A stretch of DNA of 64,000 nucleotides, taken from contig MPCW01000001.1 in the NCBI GenBank assembly GCA_001874325.1, forward strand, positions 62,001 through 126,000, read 5' to 3'. The notes beneath the pieces are model-generated. The model was not told the origin of the DNA. It searched no databases and saw nothing but the letters and a program-made list of their open reading frames with translations. The DNA comes from Flavobacterium sp. MedPE-SWcel. GTDB lineage: Bacteria > Bacteroidota > Bacteroidia > Flavobacteriales > Flavobacteriaceae. Positions 61,575 through 64,000 of the stretch are shown here, piece by piece (position 1 is the stretch's first letter; each line of letters starts with the position of its first letter). The position numbers were made by a program, and so were the translations under genes.

Positions 61575-62666
61575 TTATTGTAATCTTACTTTTTGACCAT
61601 CTAGTAATGTCTGCAACCCTGCTGTAGCAATTTTATCTCCGGATTTTAGCCCGCTTACTACTTTGAAACCTCCAGTTGTTAACTCTCCTATTTTTATAGG
61701 ATGTTTTTTTACTTGTCCTGTCTTACCATCAGCAGATTCTATAATGAATACATAATTACCATTACCATCTTCTCCCACAGCTTTTACAGGCACAATAAGC
61801 GATTCATCAGCAACAACCTCGGTAGTACTAAAGTCAAAAGTTACATTAGTAGCCATACCAGGCTTAATTGTTTTAGGTGGATTTGTAATATCAACCTTAA
61901 CTAAATATGTAGCTGAATTAACATCAGCAACTGGTGCAATTTCTATAACATTCCCTTTAAATGTTTCTCCTTCAATGGCAGAGAATGTTAACTCTGCATT
62001 CATGTTTAAAGTTGTTTTATTAATTACATTCTCTGGTAATCCAACTACAACATTAATATCTTTTCCTGCATTTAAAACTGCTATAACCTGCCCTGCACTC
62101 ACATTATCATTAATCTCATTATTTTTTACTGCTATAATACCTGTTTTAGGCGCTTTAATGTAACCGTAACTTATTTGAGATGACTGAATACCTTTATTTC
62201 GTTGTGCTGACTCATATTGATCTAAAGCTGATTGGTATGAATTTTTTGCAGCCTCATAATCGCTTAACGAATTACTCCCTTTTTCATATAAAGACTTAAT
62301 TCTTTCTAAGTTTGATTTTGCTGTGTTTTTTGCAGACTTAGCACTATTTACTGCTGAAATAGATTGCTCATAAGCTAGGTTAGCTTGTACATTATCTAGT
62401 TTAGCAATTAGTTGTCCTTTTTTAACTTGTTGTCCTACTTTAGCATCAAAAGAGGTAATAATGCCATTACTTCTAAAACTTAATTCTATTTCATCTCCTG
62501 CTTTTGCAGTACCACTAAATGTTCTTATATTTTTTGCATTTGCAGTATTTACAATTTCAAATTTCACTGGTCTTAATACAGGTTCTTTCTCTTCTATTTT
62601 TTCTTTACAAGAACTAAATAGGGTTACTGTAAACAATAGGAGTATAACGAGGTTATTAAACTTCAT
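61575..62666 (-). CDS. RND efflux periplasmic adaptor (membrane-fusion protein), lipoprotein
   Basis: A 363-aa AcrA/MexA-like adaptor. The lipobox is TLFSSC (about residue 20). A lipoyl-like segment (IITSFDAKVGQQVKKGQLIAKLDN) and its partner (GYIKAPKTGIIAVKNNEINDNVSAGQVI) flank a coiled-coil hairpin (~90-150). Barrel and membrane-proximal domains follow. It bridges the pump and the TolC channel. Lies 10 bp after the TolC gene and 16 bp before the pump gene. Confidence 0.93.
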   Translation of the reverse strand: MKFNNLVILLLFTVTLFSSCKEKIEEKEPVLRPVKFEIVNTANAKNIRTFSGTAKAGDEIELSFRSNGIITSFDAKVGQQVKKGQLIAKLDNVQANLAYEQSISAVNSAKSAKNTAKSNLERIKSLYEKGSNSLSDYEAAKNSYQSALDQYESAQRNKGIQSSQISYGYIKAPKTGIIAVKNNEINDNVSAGQVIAVLNAGKDINVVVGLPENVINKTTLNMNAELTFSAIEGETFKGNVIEIAPVADVNSATYLVKVDITNPPKTIKPGMATNVTFDFSTTEVVADESLIVPVKAVGEDGNGNYVFIIESADGKTGQVKKHPIKIGELTTGGFKVVSGLKSGDKIATAGLQTLLDGQKVRLQ

Positions 62667-62676
62667 AATATATATT

Positions 62677-64000
62677 TTAATTTTTGTTCAGGATAAATTG
62701 ATTGGCTCTCTCTATGAATTCTTGATTTTCGGCTTCAGTATGCATCAAGAAAAAATAACCTATAGCACGCTCTAACTGCATAGACGTTATAAGATAATTA
62801 TAATTTGCTGTTCTACTTGCTAGTTGTGATTGAAGGTAATTAGTTTGTGCATCGATTAACTGAATTACAGGAACTGCCCCTTCTTTATAAGCATTTTGAG
62901 TAAGTTCTAAACTTTCTTTTGCAGTTGCCTCAGCAACTTTAGATATTTCGATGTTAGCAATCTGACTCACCATATCAAGTATAATATCATTTACATTTTT
63001 TTCAATATTCAGTATCGAATTCTCTTTTTGAATAGATAATTGATCTGATTGAATTTGTGCTGTTTGTTTGTTTATATTCCTTTGATTCTGTTGAAAAATA
63101 GGTAACGATACATTTAGACCAACATTATAATTACCATCTGGCGGATTAGGAAACCCTGTTGGATATGTTGTCCCTTTTCCTGATCGTGAAAAAGCTAAAT
63201 TATATTGCCCCTGCAATGATACCGTAGGTATAAATCTACCTGTATCATTTAGTTTAAAATTACGCTCAATAGCCGCCGAATTATAATTTAAATTTTTAAG
63301 TTCAGGTGCGTTTTCTTTTGCTTCTTCTATTAAAAAAGCAATTAATGCTTCTTGCAACCTTGGATTATCTAACAATTCGAAGAAATCAGAATATCTATAA
63401 TTTTCAAAAACTCCTTTAGATAATTCAGCATCTATTACATCAATCTCATTTGTTAATGAATTATTTAATAATTGATTAATCGTGTTAAATGATTGTTTTA
63501 GCTGGTTTCCTGCATCAATTAAACTCTGCGTGTTTTGAGCTAGTTGACTTCTAAATCGAAGCACATCTGATTTACCAGAAGCTCCAGCCTCAAAATTTTG
63601 CTCAGCTAATTCTAAGTTTCTTTTTGTTAATTGAAGGTTTTGATTCTGTACATATACATTCGTTTTTAATATCAAACTATTAAAGTATGAAACAGAAGCA
63701 TTAAGTAAAGCATCTAATTCTGCTGAGTTATATGTTTCTTGTTGTGCTTTTTGCAAATTTTCTTGAATGGTATTGTTTGCGGAGGCACTCTCAGAATAAA
63801 TTAATTGCTGTACTACAACATTTCCTGATGTAGAAAACTCAGGATTAGAACCGTTTGATATCTCTGCTACTTTAGGGTCAACATATGTTCCGCTAGCATT
63901 AGCTGTCATTTCTGGTAAGTAACTACTCTTAGCTATTTTTACATCCTGTTTACTTAACTCTACATTCTTATTTTCAGCTTTTAATGATAGGTTCTTATCG
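62677..64000 (-). CDS. TolC-family outer-membrane efflux protein (partial)
   Basis: The last ~440 residues of a TolC/OprM-like channel; the frame runs on past the window's end, so the ATG at 63909 is internal. Two repeats of long amphipathic helices are visible (LTKRNLELAEQNFEAGASGKSDVLRFRSQLA and SLELTQNAYKEGAVPVIQLIDAQTNYLQSQL), with barrel strands between. It is the most upstream gene seen of the efflux operon; a regulator, if any, would lie outside the window. Confidence 0.92.
   Translation of the reverse strand, partial: DKNLSLKAENKNVELSKQDVKIAKSSYLPEMTANASGTYVDPKVAEISNGSNPEFSTSGNVVVQQLIYSESASANNTIQENLQKAQQETYNSAELDALLNASVSYFNSLILKTNVYVQNQNLQLTKRNLELAEQNFEAGASGKSDVLRFRSQLAQNTQSLIDAGNQLKQSFNTINQLLNNSLTNEIDVIDAELSKGVFENYRYSDFFELLDNPRLQEALIAFLIEEAKENAPELKNLNYNSAAIERNFKLNDTGRFIPTVSLQGQYNLAFSRSGKGTTYPTGFPNPPDGNYNVGLNVSLPIFQQNQRNINKQTAQIQSDQLSIQKENSILNIEKNVNDIILDMVSQIANIEISKVAEATAKESLELTQNAYKEGAVPVIQLIDAQTNYLQSQLASRTANYNYLITSMQLERAIGYFFLMHTEAENQEFIERANQFILNKN

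Noticed and set aside
1..64000. Mobile elements, CRISPR arrays, tRNA or rRNA genes
   Set aside because: Reading both strands I found no transposase or integrase motif, no regularly spaced direct repeats, and no tRNA cloverleaf or rRNA sequence.

Overview
The window looks like chromosome from a member of the Flavobacteriaceae (Bacteroidota), probably Flavobacterium or a close relative. Four things point there: AT-rich DNA throughout; -7 promoter boxes of the Bacteroidota form TAnnTTTG, with no clear Shine-Dalgarno motifs; family-typical genes (fused E1 alpha/beta 2-oxoacid dehydrogenase, an exbB-exbD-exbD-tonB-pstS-TPR operon, OmpA/TSP3 porin, DUF6252-like lipoprotein, UMF1-type MFS carrier); and many SpII lipoproteins. 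I see no rRNA, tRNA, CRISPR array, transposase, integrase or phage gene. It reads as ordinary core and near-core chromosome, with a few less familiar clusters.

Layout. 1-4 kb: end of uvrA, a LOG-family protein, and an M1-peptidase-like/outer-membrane-barrel protein. 4-10 kb: fused E1 dehydrogenase, aldehyde dehydrogenase, OmpA-like porin, small conserved protein. 10-13.5 kb: fabG followed by a VWA membrane protein, then a GNAT. 13.5-19.7 kb: an acidic 46-aa ORF, hemolysin-III family protein, the agmatine-to-putrescine pair aguB-aguA, an L,D-transpeptidase, a Crp/Fnr regulator, DinB and a 52-aa membrane protein. 19.9-24.8 kb: fumC and histidine-degradation genes hutI and hutG, separated by a coiled-coil membrane protein. 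24.9-32 kb: DEAD-box helicase, phosphodiesterase, truA with an ABC exporter, unknown membrane proteins, lpd. 32-37.7 kb: lipoprotein, MFS carrier, M48 protease, DUF1801, then alpha/beta hydrolase with two msrB genes. 37.8-42.3 kb: Crp/Fnr regulator, then a tightly packed six-gene run (YHS, DoxX, DinB, NRDE/TANGO2, ATP-grasp, LysE-like). 42.4-47.2 kb: LolC/E-type permease divergent from a NamZ-like muramidase, YkgJ, methyltransferase, queE-DUF2059. 47.3-53.3 kb: seven-gene TonB energisation operon. 53.6-56.7 kb: kynurenine 3-monooxygenase, Crp/Fnr, secreted isochorismatase-fold hydrolase. 56.7-64 kb: TolC-adaptor-RND efflux operon continuing into a K+-channel-like protein and an HtrA-like protease.

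Functional threads are amino-acid and amine catabolism (histidine, agmatine, branched-chain 2-oxo acids, kynurenine), envelope maintenance (L,D-transpeptidase, NamZ, LolC/E, M48, HtrA), oxidative repair (two MsrB) and TonB-powered uptake. The two candidates I would look at first for undescribed biology are the NRDE/ATP-grasp/LysE-like run, which resembles a make-and-export unit for a small peptide-like compound, and the two small ORFs (46 and 52 aa) that each have a good promoter. Functional calls come from motif reading only; no database search was possible.
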